DNA of 64,000 nucleotides from Taxillus chinensis (Eukaryota; Streptophyta; Magnoliopsida; Santalales; Loranthaceae): the NCBI GenBank assembly GCA_023512835.1, contig CM042084.1:54105031-54169030 (forward strand), read 5' to 3'. Below are positions 42,001 to 56,900 of this stretch, piece by piece. The notes under the pieces are model-generated. The model was not told where the DNA came from. It saw only the letters and a list, made by a program, of their open reading frames with translations, and did no database searches. The first letter of the stretch is position 1. Each line of letters opens with the position of its first letter. Both the position numbers and the translations under genes were made by a program.

Positions 42001-45000
42001 ACCAGACAAGGACGGACCGCAAATGAAAAAGATGACCCGGATCCGCCTCGCACATCACAAGTGTCATCATCAAAAAGCATATGAGAGGCTGCGAGTGACC
42101 CACTGCCTGGACCACCAACCGAAAAACCGGAAAGAAGACCAGTCAAAGAAGCCTTCCCCACCATGCGACTGAAAACCTCCATAACAAGAACAAACAGCAT
42201 AGGTGACAAGAGGTCTCTCTGTCACCGGCCCCGATAACTCAAGAAGAAACCGTAAGGGTAGCCATTGACAAAAACCGAAAAACAAGCAGTGGAAATACAA
42301 AAGGAGATCCTGAAACTCCACACAAACACCCAATACATCACACCGCAACACAGCCCAACAGTGCTGAAAGAAAGCCAAAGGAAACCCATCCGGACCAGGG
42401 GCCTTATCCCCCTTGCACCCGCGCACCACGAACAACACCTCCTACTCCTCAAACGGCCGATCAAGCCACCCAACATCCGCCTCAGAAAGGGCATCAAAAG
42501 AAAGCCCATCAAGGCAAGGACGGGGACGCTCCTCCTCCCGAAAAAGAGTCGCATAAAAATCCACAACGTGCTCCCGAATATCCTCCTGAGTGGAAGAGAC
42601 AACACCATCAATGTGCAACCGGTTAATGGTGTTGATAGTCCTATGAGAGTTAGCCATGCAGTGAAAGAACTTGGAGTTCTTATCACCCTCACGCAGCCAC
42701 AAGGAGTGAGATTTCTGACACCAAGAGATCTCATCTATCAGAAACACCCTCTCCAGGGACGAGGCCAAGGTAGCCTGGCACCCCCTCTCCTCTACTGATA
42801 AAGGCCGAAGCAAAGCCAACTCCTCGAGAGCGCCCAAAGTTGCCAACAAAGAATGCTTCCGAACACCAACCTGGCCAAAGACAGAAGCATTCCACAGTTT
42901 CAAATCCCCCTTCAACTTCGAGGCAAGCACATCGCTCGGAGTGCCTGCAACACAATAGGACGCCCACCAAGACTGCACTCTGTCCACAAAACCATCAACT
43001 AGAAGCCACATGTTCTCAAACCGGAATGGACGAACACACGAAGGCGAAAGACCACACTCCAAGAGAACCGGAAAGTGATTAGAACCCCAACGACTGAGCC
43101 TCGACTGACGGAGATGCACAAAACGCCCCGCCCAATCCACAGAAACCAAAAACCGATCAAACCGAGAGAAAGCAGGCTGCTGGTAGTTATTGGACCATGT
43201 ATAATCCCCACCAACCAAAGAGAGATCCACCAAACCCACGACGGCAACAAAGTCAAAAAACCCCAGCATCGAGGGAGTAAACCCCGACGAACCCGTCTTT
43301 TCAGATGGAAAAGGCACCACATTAAAATCCCCCCCGATACACCATGGCACCCCCCACCAGCTATGCAAACCCGCAAGCTCATCCCACAGCAGATGACGAT
43401 CACTGGCAATCTGAGAACCATACACCCCAGAAAACATCCACACACTTTGGTCCCCAATCAACTGAAATTTGCTAGACAACGAAAACTGGCCAATGGCATC
43501 ATCCCGTTTGCAAACAACACGGCTGTCCCATATCAACAGAATGCCCCCTGTGGCCCCCACAGACCCAAGAAAGATCCAATCCACAAAGCGACCTCACCAC
43601 AAAAGTCGCACAAGGTCCTCCGGCACGAACTCCAATTTAGTCTCTTACAGGCAAATAATGCCTGCCTTCCACTCCTGGAACAAATTGCTAAGGCAAAGGC
43701 ACCTCGCCCTATCATGCAGCCCTCGTATGTTCCATAATAAGAGCTTCATACTCATTGGGAGAACTCAAGATCCCCCGAAAAGCCAAATCAGTCCCCGGCC
43801 CCACCCGAGAAGGCCGAGAAACTCTTGCATCATAAGTAATCGAAGATGAAAGTCCCTGAAGCTCCCGGGCAAACTTAGGCCCCATGCCCGCAGGCTGCCT
43901 ACAAGGTGCAGCAGCCTTGCGCGCTTGATGCCGAGCCTCAATGTCGCGAAGCAGATCTGACACAGCAACTTCACACCCCTCAAAAGTCACCCCCAAGAGC
44001 TTACCAATAGCCTTATGCTTCCGTAAGACCCAATCTGACTCCTCCGGGCAGCAAGGTTGCATTGCGAGAGCTTTAGGCTAACCAGCAATGACACCCAGCG
44101 GAGCCTCCCTATCCTGCACCACCAGAGCATTGGTAGAAACCAAACTATCCTCCCCCGCCACTGAAGCTAAACTGCCACCACCTGCTGAAAGAGGACAGCC
44201 CTTGGGCGAGACAGCTCCCCCAGCATCAACCTCCCCCGTCGGGACGAACGAGCAGCCCCCCCCCCCCACAAGGCAGAACCCCTCCCGAGTCACCAACATC
44301 CACCACGACCAAAGCCCCTAGCTGAGTGACCCCCAACCACACTCCAGTCAACTAGGCGCGCTCACCAGCAAAGGGACTGCGTCTACTGCCCTCCCCATGC
44401 TCAAAACGCCAGGAACGGGGCGACCCCCACGATAGCACCCCCTTGTTAGCTACACCCTGCTCTGGTACCCGTGAAACAGCCAGGTCCAACTGCCCCCCGC
44501 ACTCCCAGAAAGGGACGAGCGGCCGCATCTGCTAAGAAGCTCCTTCAGGGGGAGGTGCGGTAGGAGAAGACGCAGGAGCCCCGACCTGCGTCTCAGAGAG
44601 CACGGAGGCGTCGACGACGATCCATTCTCCCCGCCCGACGCCCAGCTTCACCTGAACGGACAAGTTGACAGAGACCCCACCACTGCCGACGGCAACGCCA
44701 CCTGACGCCACGTCGCGATACGTCCTGGCATCGCGTTCGGAGGTGCGCCCCGATACCCGCATAGAACAGCATGCAGAGACACGAGCTAGGTCTCCCACCT
44801 TGTCACCAACACCCCGACAACTCCCAAGCCCTGCGGCGAGCAAACTCCGCAACCCAAGCCACCCATGAGCATCACGGCCGACGGGGATGAAGAGAGTCCC
44901 CCACGACCGAGAGGGACCAGCGACAAAAAATGAGATGACGCTTCCACTGCGATTCTGACGCCGTTGCGCCAGGTAGACCGTAGCGCCTTCGCGGAAAGAC

Positions 45001-48000
45001 CGCACCTCGAGCTGGCCCAAAGGAAGACCGTCCAACTCCCCCAACACTCGGCCAGCCATGACGCCACGTCCCGACTAAGCGAGACAGCACTGATCCACGT
45101 CCGGCTGCGCTCCATGATCCGAATCTCCCGACCAAGCTCCTTCACCTCGAACGACTTCAATTCCACCGACAGAATGCGAGAGGAACGCTCGCTAGCTCAA
45201 GCGCGAGTGCCAGCGGCTGCCACGATTGGACCCCGTCCAGCAACGTGAGGAAACGGCGCAGCGCGATCACCTCGGTGTCGCCCTAAATCGCACGTGTGTC
45301 GCGCGTAGTACATCAATGGGAGCAATTGACTGCTCAAGTAGGAACAATTGCCTAATAGTAGACAACAAGTAAGAACAATAGCCTAATAGTAAACAAGCGA
45401 GCAGGTAAGATTGGCCATGTTCGCACAATTTTTTGTACTATTGGAATTATTAAGTTGAAACTATTCTCCCATGAGTAGAGATTTTATTTTATTCTCTAGG
45501 ATACTTGGACTAAGGATCAAGTAATATATTACCTATTCAGTCCTGGGGTTTTCAATGAAAAACAAATCCAGCTTCTGTCGCTGACAGCTTGCCTTCAGCA
45601 AGTATCCTCTTCCTCATTGTCTTCTATTTTTCTACTTCTTTTATGTTTTAGTAAACAGTGCTCATGAAGACTTTTGTAGTAAAATAGTAACAATGCCATA
45701 TATTTAGAGAAAACATTTTTAAAAAAAACTATTTTTCCCAATAGTTTTCAAAATTTATCATTTATTGGTTTCATTTTATTATTCTTTGTGTGGAAGGTGT
45801 GAATTAGTTCCTCCCTATCTAAGGTGACATTATTTGTAACAAACAAACATTGAACCTTAACTTGGACATAAAATAGTAAGTGTTACTATAATTAAAGTGC
45901 TACAAGAAGATGTTCACCTCTTTCTACAAATTCAAAACTCTATTGATAGTAAGTTAATCACTGTAAATTTGTCAAAGAACTAACGAAATATTTGAATGTC
46001 TTGTATTCTATAAAGCATTCTATCGAGCAGACAAACAAAATCAGTCTTTTACAACTTATTTTATGGCTTTTAAGAAGACTGATGAAGAGATTAATGTTGT
46101 TGCCTTTTAGTCCTGATGTGAAGATTCAACAACACTAACGTGAGCAAATGGCTATCATGAATTTCTTAACTCAACTTTCCTTTGACTTTGAGATTGCCAA
46201 ATCAAGTTCTTTCTAGTTCTAAGATCTCTTCATCACATGTAGTTTTTAGTCCGATACTCCACACAAAAGGTCCACCACCGAAAACCCAATAGTGCTTTAG
46301 TGAGTCGATGGCATACCTATGAGCCTAGATGGTCATTCCATTATCATGGAAACAAATGAGGACTACCAGAGTTTGAAGCATGGCCACATAATTCTAGAAT
46401 TCTTTATAGTTACTGTCATAAGTCAGGTCATGTGACGCATGAATGTCAAAAGCTTCAATACAAAAATCAAAGAGTTCCTTGGGCCCACATTGCATCTACT
46501 ACTAATACTTCAACACTAATGGTTCATATTTCTACAAATGAATTTTTCAAGCTTTTACGGTATCAAAAATCAATAAAGCCTTCATCTCCTTCTATTACTG
46601 TTATTATTGATTCAAGTAAGTGTCTTCTTTACTCCTTCCAAATGGATCATTGATTCTAGTGTCACATATCATATTACAGATAATTCTATTTTATTTTTTA
46701 ATTTCTAGTGTCACACCTCTCAATCTTAACTGATAGGTCATCATCTTTTATTCATAAGTCTAGCCCAATTACATCAACCTCTCTCCTACCTTTGTCGTTT
46801 TTTTTACATTTACCTCCAATTACATTTACCTCTCTCCTATCCAGGGGCCTCTAAACTCTTGATGCCCCACTACCTCCATCTGTTGCTTGTTCTGGTGTTA
46901 TATCTCCCTTCAAAGAGCATTGTAGGTTGGTCATCCATCACTTCCATTTCTTAAGAAGTTTTGTTATAATTTAGTCACATGTCTTCCTTAAATTACAAGT
47001 CATATCAATATGCAAAACATCATCATCTTAGTTCAAGTACAAGAATCAATAAATGTACAAATGTTCCTTTTGAATTAGTTCATTTTGATGTTTAGAGTCT
47101 TTATCATATTGCGTCTAAATTTGGATTTAAATATTTTTTTACCATTGTAGATGACTATTATCGTGTCACTTGATTTTATTTAATGAAATGTCATTCTGAA
47201 TTGTTCTCTATTTTTTAGGCTTATTGTGCTTAAACGAAAACTCAATTTAATGTTTTCATCCATTGTTTACGTAGTGGTAATGATAAAGAGTATGCCCAAA
47301 TCTTATTTTAAAATTTTATAATTCGAAATGGCATGCTTCATGAGATTTCCTGTGTTAATACTCCATTTCAAAATAGAGTGATCAAACGTAAGAATACCCA
47401 CCTTCTTGAAATCATCTGTGCCCTCTTATTTCAAATGAATGTTCCTAAATCCTTTTGAGTTGGTGCAATTTCTACGGTATGCTTTTTAATTAATCACATG
47501 TCATCATTTGTACTTCATGGTGAGATCTCTCACAAAACCTTTTTTTACTACAAGTCCATGTTTCCAGTTGACTCTAGGATATTTTGTAGCACTTGCTTTG
47601 TTTATGATATTTGCTCGCATATCACCAAATTATATCCTAAGTTCTTGAAGTGTCTTCCTTGGTTATTCTCGTCTTCAGAAAGATTATTAAAATTATTGTC
47701 CTAGTCTTAACAAATATTTTAACTCAATTGATGTTACCTTCATAGAAAACATGCCATATTTTTTCATCTTCTCTTACTTCCACACATCAGGGAGAGGATG
47801 ATGAGTTGTTGGTCTATTCTATCACACCTTCAAAAGCTGTAACGAGCCTCGTTGCTATTCCCACTCACAAATATCCAATTACTCAAGTCTACTCTAAGCG
47901 CCAACTTCTTGATTCATGTTTTTACCTGCTTTTTCACCCTCGAATCCAATCCCAAGTCATAATGTTCCTATTGCATTACGTAGAGGTAAATGAAGTTGCA

Positions 48001-51000
48001 CATATCCTATTTTGTATTTTGTTTCTTATAATTGTTTGTCTTCTTGCTACCTCCATGGATTCTACTATTGTTCCCAAAACTATTCGTGAACCCCTCTCTC
48101 ACCATGATTGGCACCAAGCAATGCTCGGTGAAATGAAAGCTTTCGATGAATAATTGAAAATAATACACAGTACTTGATTGATTTACCTTTAAGCAAATGG
48201 GCTATTAGCTATAATTGGTGTTTGCAGTTAAGTTCAATCCAGATAGATCTATTGCTCTCTTAAAGGCCCATTTCGTTGCTAAGGGATATGTCCAAACATA
48301 TGGTGTAGACTATTCTGATACTTTTCTCCTATTGCCAAATTGACCTTTGTTCGCTTGTTTATGCTATGACAGCTACTCACCATTGGCCTTCCATCGATTA
48401 GATATCAAAAATATTTTTCTTCAATGTGATCTTCACGACAAGGTATATATAGAGCAATCTCCTAGTTTTGTTGCGCAAGGGTGGTCTAGGCATGTTTGTC
48501 ATCTTGGGAGGTCTATGTATTGTTTGAATCAGACCCCGTGCTTGGCTTGGCAAATTTAGTCTTGAAACATGAGATATGATTAAGAGCAAGACTAGTCATT
48601 CAATGTTCTACAACCAATCAAACGATTATCTTGATGATATTGTTATTACTGGCAGTGATACTCTGACATTTTATCTCTAAGTCTTTTCTTCATACACAAT
48701 TTCACACGAAAAACTTAGGGATACAAGTATTTCCTAGGTGTTGAAGTTACAATAAGTGATGGCATCTTTCTCTCTCGAAGAAATGTCCTTGATTTATTAG
48801 ACAACAAAATTGGAAGCAAAGCCGCCTTGTAGTATCCCAGTGACTCCAAACATACATCTCACAAGAAATGAAAAACCATTTGTTAACCCTGAAAGATATC
48901 GAAGGTTGGTCGGAATTCGAAAAGTTAAATTATCTTACTGTCATTTGTCTAGATATTTCCTATTCTATTGATGTCGTTAGTCAATTCATGTTAACCCCAA
49001 CAATACATCATTAGACATCATTGGAACAGATTTTGTATTACTTAAACGAACACCTAGACATGGTTTCCTGTACACAAATATTGAATATTTCTCAGGTTAT
49101 TGTCAGAAATAGTCAGAAATAGAATATTATTTTTTTTATAAGAAGAAATAGAATATTGTGTCACAATCCAATGTTAAATCAGAATATAAGGACATAGCAC
49201 AGCCTATGTTAGATAATGTGAATATTTCATCTCTTAAATGAAGTTAGTTTTAAATCGTTAATATCAGCTAAATTATAGTGTGATAATCAAGTTATATTCC
49301 ATATTGCCTCTAATCTTGTGTCTTATGAGCGAACTAAGCATATTAAAATTGATTATCATTTCCTCCACAAGAATTTTCAACTTGGATTAATTTCCAACTT
49401 GATGGAGAGTGTTACCGTAATTAGAATGATAAAATAATAATCAGTGAAATCTTGTAATATTAGGATTAAGACCCTAATAATTTCATTACCATAAATAGCT
49501 TTATCTTTTTATTTGTATATATATATATATATTATATATAGATAAATAAATAAATAGATATCCATGTATTATATTGAAGGGACTATGAAAAAACATTATT
49601 TTGTTTCATTCGTACCGATAAGGAATATTTCTCAATTAGCATTTTTCCTTTCTATTAGATACTATTCATTTTATTTCTTGTCCAAATGAACCTCCACAAA
49701 CATGTAAAGACCTAAATTTTGTGTAACGTAGTGAGTTAGGCGTTAAATAGTTTTGTTGTTATCATGGTTGGAATGTGGTCATTCCCACAAATGTTTTGTC
49801 TATATGTGAGGGTTAACTTAGTGCTAAGAGACCTAAAGGATATTTTGGTAATTTGAAAGATTTAAGATGGATTTATTATGATTATTTTGGGTTAATTTGA
49901 GTTAAATTAAGAGAATTATACAAAGCAAGGAAAAAGAGAGGAATGCATACCTTTTTGTGTGGCTAGATGGACACACGTAGGAATAGGACAAATAGATGAA
50001 CTAGCAACTCAAACGAGGAAGATTGGAAGGAAGTTATAGAAAAAATAGGTAGGATTTTTGGTTCCAAACCTGCTTTTCAACGTTGATTTGAATATACGCA
50101 TAATCTAGAATGATATGATGCAAATTGTATTTTAGGGTTTCAATGTGGAATTGGTAGAATTAGACCTATTTAATATGTTTTGGCATTGTTGACCAAACTT
50201 TGCATCAACTATTGAAGATGACTAATATAAATTTTATGTTCCAAAAACTAGCTGTTAGTGCCAAAATTTGGATGTTAATGGAGGATGAGCAAATAATAGG
50301 GCAAAACACTATATTATAAAGTTGTATTACATTGTACAAGATACCATTGTACCAAGGTCCACTGTGCATACTATGATACGACCATGAGGGTGATGCAACA
50401 TTGGGGCGGCTCAATGCCATATGTTGTTTTTCAATTTGGTTTTGTTGTCAATTATCGTGCCATATAATATTAATTTATTTAACAACAAATTATTAAATGT
50501 AACATTAATACAATAATATAATAGGTCAAGAATATATAAATATTGATAAAAATTAATTAATATAACAATGTAAACTCGTTCAGCTCTGGCTCTTCTAAAA
50601 AAAGTTACGAGCCAAACTTTTCACAAGTAGATCCCAAACCATTCATAAACTGTTTGGCGCGTTAATAACCCCATTCACTCCAAACTTGGATGCGTGTTAT
50701 ACAATAGGATATGTGTTGTAAGCTTGAATAAGAGTGAAATCATAGATTGTGTGACCCGTCATAAATTAATGTTTCCAACTATATTTGAGTGAGCTAGGCC
50801 CATGACTGGATGGACTATAATTATTAACTAACTATATGATAAGTATCATGGACATTAAAAAACACCTTGTTTCTCAACCATTCTCTTTCAAATTAACAAT
50901 AATAGTGAGATCCCCCGAAAACAAAATAGAAAAAGAAATACAAGAAAGTTTTCCAACTTATCACTCTTCAAACTATTATCCCTCCCATGCATTGTGCAAG

Positions 51001-53895
51001 AATGTCCAATTTAATCATCAAAATATAGAGATATATCAATTCATAGTGCCAACAAATTTGATTGGCCATTGCCACAATAGCATACTGCATACCTGTAACA
51101 AGGCACAAAGGCCTAGATTCACCATACAGTAATTTATATCGTTGTGTATTTTTGTAAGCAACCTTTTTGTATTCTTTATGCTTTTGGGATCACCTGAATT
51201 CCAACTAAGTGTTGATAGGCACTGTTTTAAGCACAAAAACATAGTAAGATGTAAAACCTTAAACTTTGACATTGACGATGACCAAACTAATCATTTATCA
51301 AGATACCTGATGTTTTATCTCTTCGAGCTTACTATAATAAGACAGGTATGAGCTAGAAAAGTCATTTGCACCAGGAGCATATTTATAAACTTTAATTACA
51401 GGAGTAGTCACAAAACGTTCCAATTCACTCTTATTGTCAACTGAATACACCTGCAAAATCAAAGGAAAAAGTAGTAATGTAGCCAGATAGAGTGAGTTTC
51501 TACTTGCAATTTATATGGTGCAATGGCCAACGCAATAGAACTAGTAGTTTCGGAAGACGATCAGTGATAATAATGAACAAAACCCACAGATATCAGAATT
51601 CTTCATTGAGTAATAAACTTAAAATGTTTGGTTCGAGTCCACCTATATAGTTTTACATTAAATGGAGACACGCAAGTGTAAAATATTCTGAGAATATCTA
51701 AAACAGCGAAGTCACTTCTTTAATCGGGTCATCATGATCTTTGCTTGGACTCCAATAAAGGGAGTTGGCCTAGTAGTAAGCAAGTGCACCTTACATGATT
51801 ATTTTTAATGGATAAATGATTTTATTAGAAAAAAAAGCACAAAAAGTTCCCTAGGGATCAAATTACAACAGCTCTAAACAAACAAACAAAAACAACCTGC
51901 TCAGAACGAGCAACTAGCTATAACATCCAAAATGCAGAAAAAAAAAAAGATAAAACCCTATAGCATACATCCGATTAAACATAGTGTAAGAAAAGAAGTT
52001 CAAACTCTTTCAAAGGGCTCACACAATTCTCGAACAACCCCGTATTCTGCTCACACCAAATGCTCCAAATAATACAATGAGAAGCAGCCCGCCAAAGCAC
52101 CAAACGCCTCCCCACCCACTCCCCCCCCCCCTTAACCATCAAGAAAGCACCGCCTCAATAGTCGCAAGGATCACCCAATAAAGGCCAAACATCCCCATAA
52201 AAATATCCCACAACCCAAGGGCACAATAACAATGAAGGAAAAGATGGTCTGTCTCCGCCGATGCCTTGCACATAAAACACCAACTAACAACAATCATATT
52301 ACTACGCCACAAATTATCAGGAGTTAAAATCTTCCCATGCACCGCTGTCCTAGCGAAAAAGGCTACTCTAGATAGCACCTTCACCTTTTAGATACTCCTC
52401 CAAGGAAAGCACACAGACGTAGTAGGGATAAGGACAAAGTAAAAGAGCTTGACCTTACATAATGTTGTCATGTCATGGTAAGATCACAAGAAGCCCTGTG
52501 GATTTAAGCCTGGATTTTAAATTTTGGGAGAAAAAGTACAAGCATGGCTAGCAAGATCTTATTCTTTTTTAAACTGGTTTAGTTGTGCTTTATGTTGGTC
52601 CACTCAAGTCAAAGTCTAGAGGCCTTTTGTTTTTTAAATTGATTCAAAGGTATTTTATAATTCCTGTTACTTTTTGGAAATAGGTCACAATAGAAAAGGA
52701 TTCATGTATTGAATCAAATATAAACCTTCGGTGTGTCTTGATTTATATAGCCGACACCATATTATTGGAATTAAGACCGGTTGATTTTATTTGATTTTTG
52801 GATCACAATATTGCTCTTAGTCTTTTTGGGAAGTTGGAACTTTTAAATTACATCGTGATCTATTTAACCCAGTTAATCTGTGATAAATTAGATAAACAGT
52901 AAGATTTATAAAAGTTACTTCATTTAAGTAGTTGGATTACTGCACCCTATAACACACTAAAAGTTATATATATAAACAGAAGAAAAAAATGCAACCTGCT
53001 ACAGGAATCCACACAAATAGGGGCAAAAAAAATTATATATAAATATATATAAACAAAAAAGCAATGTGATATGCTACAGCAATCCAAACATGAGGAACAA
53101 ATTTGTGGACAAAATATCCTATGCTGCAAAAACTTTCTTCAAGATCTCTGATAGTCACTATAATTTTTAACTTTTAACCATCCCATTTGAAGTATACCCA
53201 TCAACTTTTTATTCCTCAGGTTGAACATCTCACCAATAACAGTTCAGACATAGATCAAATGCCTCACATGGCCAAACCAGCTTAGAATGAGATGGTGTTT
53301 TCTCATCTTATCCTTAATCAAAGAAAACCTAAGGATATATTTGTTTTTCCTGTTTTCTATTTTCATTTTAAAAATATAATAGCTGTTTTCAAGTAAAAAA
53401 AACATAAAACTGAACACAAAGAAAAACAGTTATCACATTTTGAAAACAAAAACAGAAAATACCCCAACCAAACTTACACTAACTTTGATTGAATCTCTTC
53501 ATACATATTCTACTCATACCACTCTCCATCACATACATGATAACATAAGGTAAAAGTAAAGTGTCATTGAGTAGTTGTTGTACTACATGATCTACAACCA
53601 CCACAGTACCACACTAGCTTTTAAGAGTATCAAATTGCAGCTCTAAACTCTCTCTCGCATGCCTACTCTACTGTAGTTGAGTTGAGTTCTCCTCCAATGA
53701 GCCCAGCATACGTATTTTGCTCCCATTAGTTTTAAATACCAATCCCTTTAGGGGGGAGAGTGATGAAGTGCCTCTGAGAAGAGGGCCCACCTGTGAGGGT
53801 AATGACTGATTTGGGAAAAAAATGAAATATTTTACAGATCAATTTAATTAGTGTGAACTTCTATATTTACTTATTTATTTCTTGGTTATGAAGTT

Positions 53896-53979
<84 letters not shown>

Positions 53980-56900
53980 CTATGTATATATAAGGCTTAG
54001 GGTTGTAATAGATTTTACAATGGAAAATTGACAAAATATTGATAGTTTGAAGAAAAGCACTAAGGACTCAAATAGACCCACGGTCCCAGAATTAATAGTT
54101 TCCTTGCACACCTTCGCATTTAATAATAGTTCAAGACTGTTGATGCTTCTTGGTAAATCTGCATAATTAGAAGCCCCTGAAAGAGCAGAATACAAGAGGA
54201 AGTTAAAAAACAGCATGATCAGCAAATTTCATCAACACAATAACATTATTCATCAGGCAACATCAAACAATATCATGTGCCTACTGTCTAATAAAATATG
54301 CAAGACCTGTGTGCTCCACGCAGAAACTAAACTATAAAATTATTGGTTCATGAGCATACTACCTAATAAACAATTGAAGGTGAAGGCCATTACAAGATTC
54401 ACAGCCCAACACTGAAACTCAACTATTACAAAATCGATGGGTCATGCATTGTTGTAATTGGTTTGATCTTCCAACAAATTGCATAAACAAAGAAGCTAAC
54501 AATTCAACCTCAACCCAACCACCAAACCAAACTAACTAAAGACGGGTGGAAAACACCCATCTCAACAATACCAGGTTCAGCACCTTTGCTTAGGTGCATG
54601 CCTACTATGAATTGTCTTAGGGTAGATTGGCCATGAAAAATAAATATATACAATTCATGAGAAAATTTGATGGTAGGACAATCATTTGATATGGTAATTA
54701 AAAAAAATCCTACCCCCACAGCAGGAGAAAACAATGAGAACACAAAGCCACAGCTAGAGAAATTTATTCCTACAAGAAAGATGCCAGCACTGGAGAACAG
54801 TACGTAAAGCTGCTTATATTACTCACTGAAGTTGTGTGTTCCAGGGGAGCTTGTAACTATTTTTCTAATCTTTGTTGAATCTACAATATTAATAACTATA
54901 GGCCTATGATTTAATACTAGTCATGAATCTAGCAATTGTTGGATGGTATTATACAAACTATCACAACTTTGTTAGAGATTCTTCAAAGGCATATTGATTT
55001 AAACATACTGTATACAATTGGTGGACCGGTTCGATTACATGTGCCTCATACCATGTTGGCCCCAGTACCATTCATGATATGAACCCAAGCCCTAACTCCA
55101 CCCAAAAGCAAGCTCGGAGGGTTGGCCTAGCCTTATATTCTAGTCTAAGAGGCACTCTACAAAAGATGTGAGACACATCATTCCCACCCCCTTGAAACCT
55201 GACCACCTCACTTGGCATTCCATCAAACCACAAGCGACACTGGCAGAATAGTAGAGCAGTGGCTCTAATACTATATAAGAACCCAAGCCCTAACTTCACA
55301 AAAAGGCTAGCTTAGGAGTGAAGGTTTGTCCCTAGCCTTATATTCCATCCTGGGAGACACCCTACAACCGATGTGGGACATATAATCCTCACCCCCTTGA
55401 GACCTAACCACCATGCTTAGCATTACATTGAACCCCAAGCAACATCGACAAAATAGTAGAGCAGTGGCTCTGATACCAAATGACATGAACCAAAACCCTA
55501 ACTCCACCCAAAAACTAGCTCAGGAATATGGGATGCATCAATTCATGCAATAAATAATCATGATCTCCCCACATTATGCCCTTGCGCCTAAGGTTCACAT
55601 TGTAATATTATTGAATTAATCAATAATAGTAATAAAAAAATAATTCTGGGGATTTGAAATCATTATCATAAATTAATTATATATATATAAGAAGATTCAA
55701 CGGTCAAGCCACATTAGTGAGAACTACACAATAATCAACTTCAAGCATATTATACTTTGACTACTCGTAGTATAGTAGAGCCACAAGCATTATTATAAAA
55801 AGCTTTAAAAGAACAATGAGTTAATTATCATACTTTATCTACAAGCTAGGAAAAAAATCAAACAATTGATTACCTTTCGCAATAAGAGGGGATGCGGTCA
55901 TGCCAAATATACGGGGACACTTTGCATCATCACTTTTATAGAAAACCTTCAAAGCAAGCAAAACAATCTATTTCACACTTTACATAAAAACAATGCTACA
56001 TTATCACAAACTATTTTCTTCCATGATTTGTGACAACCTTGACATAACATACTCAATGAACATTTACAATGTGCCTGGCTATAAATTTCATTTTTAGAGT
56101 CTTGCAACTCAGCATTTCCTATTTTTAATGCAAGAAGAGCCTTACTTTCATAATTTCTGCATACGGATGATTGCTTCCAATTTGAGCATGATGACATTCA
56201 TCAAAGATCAAGAGGGAGATAGATTCCATCTTGATAAAACAGTGTGACAAGTTACATAATAGTATTTGAGGTGTCATTACAAGAACCTGCACAGCAAACC
56301 ACACATGGATGGAATCGCCAGTCTCAAGAGCTAATGGGAAAAAAACACCTCTAACAGATTTAAATTTCAAAAAGGTATCAATGTGAGGACATGAGAACCC
56401 AACGTCATCTGTTACAGTTAATAGGATAGTGTTACATTATATTTACTTTTGTCTTTATATTGATCTCTTCGAACAAGCAAATATCACTAATACGCACACT
56501 ATCAAAAACACATACACAAACGCACATGCATGTATTTATATTCATCCACAAGTGTGAGTTTAAAAAAGTCTAACTAGCATAATCACCTCATACTGTTCTA
56601 TTTCCATCGCCAAGTGCTTAGACTTTCCACACAAGATAGAAACCTTAAAGTCAAGTGACTCTTCTATAACCTTAGCTTGCTGCACAAGAAAATATTAGTA
56701 GTCCATAATAGGGAACAAGGAAAGAGAATTATGATCCTAATCGAGAAAACATAACGGAAAAGGATATCAGAATCCAATTCCAATCTTACATCAATTAGGT
56801 ATACTAATGCTCAAAAATAAATTAAGAACAGGCACCCAGTTATTAAGCATAAAGATAAGCCAATCAAGAAGGATGACAAATGACCTTATACACAGGTTTT

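Larger units (their letters stand above)
40405..45290 (-). mobile_element. near full-length but dead LINE (plant L1-type)
   Basis: GC-rich island in an AT-rich intron. Minus strand order: ORF1-like protein (45200-43700), endonuclease, reverse transcriptase, and a C-terminal zinc knuckle region, ending in an A/T-rich tail about 110 bp upstream of the exon 9 acceptor. Frameshifts and stops interrupt ORF2 several times. I could not identify a target-site duplication. Confidence 0.85.

Noticed and set aside
40827..45250. Many open frames on the plus strand
   Set aside because: They lie opposite the LINE coding strand; the region is GC-rich and stop-poor, and none matches a family.
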